Translations under genes and position numbers: made by a program | Shown here: one piece after another, positions 63,978 to 64,000 of the stretch | Layout: the number at the start of each line of letters is the position of its first letter | Position numbering within the stretch: position 1 is the stretch's first letter | Origin: Camelimonas abortus | GTDB lineage: Bacteria; Pseudomonadota; Alphaproteobacteria; Rhizobiales; Beijerinckiaceae | Strand: one strand, 5' to 3' | DNA length: 64,000 bases | Assembly (NCBI RefSeq): GCF_042647165.1 | Contig: NZ_JBHRUV010000031.1 | Notes under the pieces: model-generated | Databases searched by the model: none | What the model was told of the DNA's origin: nothing | Seen by the model: only the letters and a program-made list of their open reading frames with translations

Positions 63978-64000
63978 TTACTCGATGATCGAGGAGACGA
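63978..64000 (-). CDS. tuf: C-terminal end of elongation factor Tu (partial)
   Basis: The minus-strand frame from the right edge ends ...V-S-S-I-I-E-stop, the typical end of EF-Tu in this class (VxSIIE). Only six full codons and the stop are inside the window. The position before rpsJ matches the str-S10 gene order. The identity is inferred from context and these residues. Confidence 0.7.

Overview
The window is high-GC chromosomal DNA (sequence impression about 70% G+C) of an alphaproteobacterium. The evidence is a str/S10-spc-alpha ribosomal cluster with adk between secY and rpsM, an FnrL-type Fe-S regulator, an ATP12-family chaperone, an RpoA beginning MIQKNWQELI, and several paralogous Tat-type branched-chain amino acid (LivK-like) binding proteins. 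The genus cannot be fixed from the sequence alone; a Rhodospirillales-like lineage is a guess.

Layout. 1-6363: end of an exoD-like gene, radC, map, an FkbM methyltransferase, a methylcrotonyl-CoA carboxylase-type beta subunit, a small membrane protein and lipB. 6752-8425: tRNA-Leu(GAG) and the first LivK-like binding protein. 8621-11283: an oxygen-regulation island with an fnrL gene, two perfect FNR boxes, an OmpW-family porin and a probable FNR-driven structured RNA. 11367-16374: a leftward catabolic cluster (acyl-CoA synthetase, enoyl-CoA hydratase, SDR, MBL hydrolase, secreted protein). 16794-22563: four more tandem LivK-like binding proteins. 22855-31295: SDR, TetR regulator, GH25 lipoprotein, isovaleryl-CoA dehydrogenase, Asp/Asn hydroxylase, aldo/keto reductase, YdcF, a small DUF3253-like protein and a rhodanese. 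31296-32544: an AT-rich non-genic island with two candidate related small-peptide genes. 32545-44309: pccA-mdh-pccB, ATP12, an RluC-type synthase, crcB, acetoacetyl-CoA synthetase and rarA. 44602-49360: a DsbD/ScsB-like reductase, a redoxin and an HtrA protease. 49509-64000: ribosomal proteins and partners, read leftward from the tuf tail to rplQ.

Function. Leucine and propionyl/acetoacetyl-CoA catabolism recurs (ivd, MCC beta, pccAB, aacS, acyl-CoA synthetase, hydratase), beside five solute-binding proteins that lack transport membrane or ATPase partners here. This suggests a bacterium living on amino or organic acids with several uptake specificities.

Sequence quality. Two single-N positions (17752 and 23682) are each flanked by an exact direct repeat (82 and 98 bp). 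These look like unmerged contig overlaps, not biology, and the first one artificially breaks a binding-protein gene.
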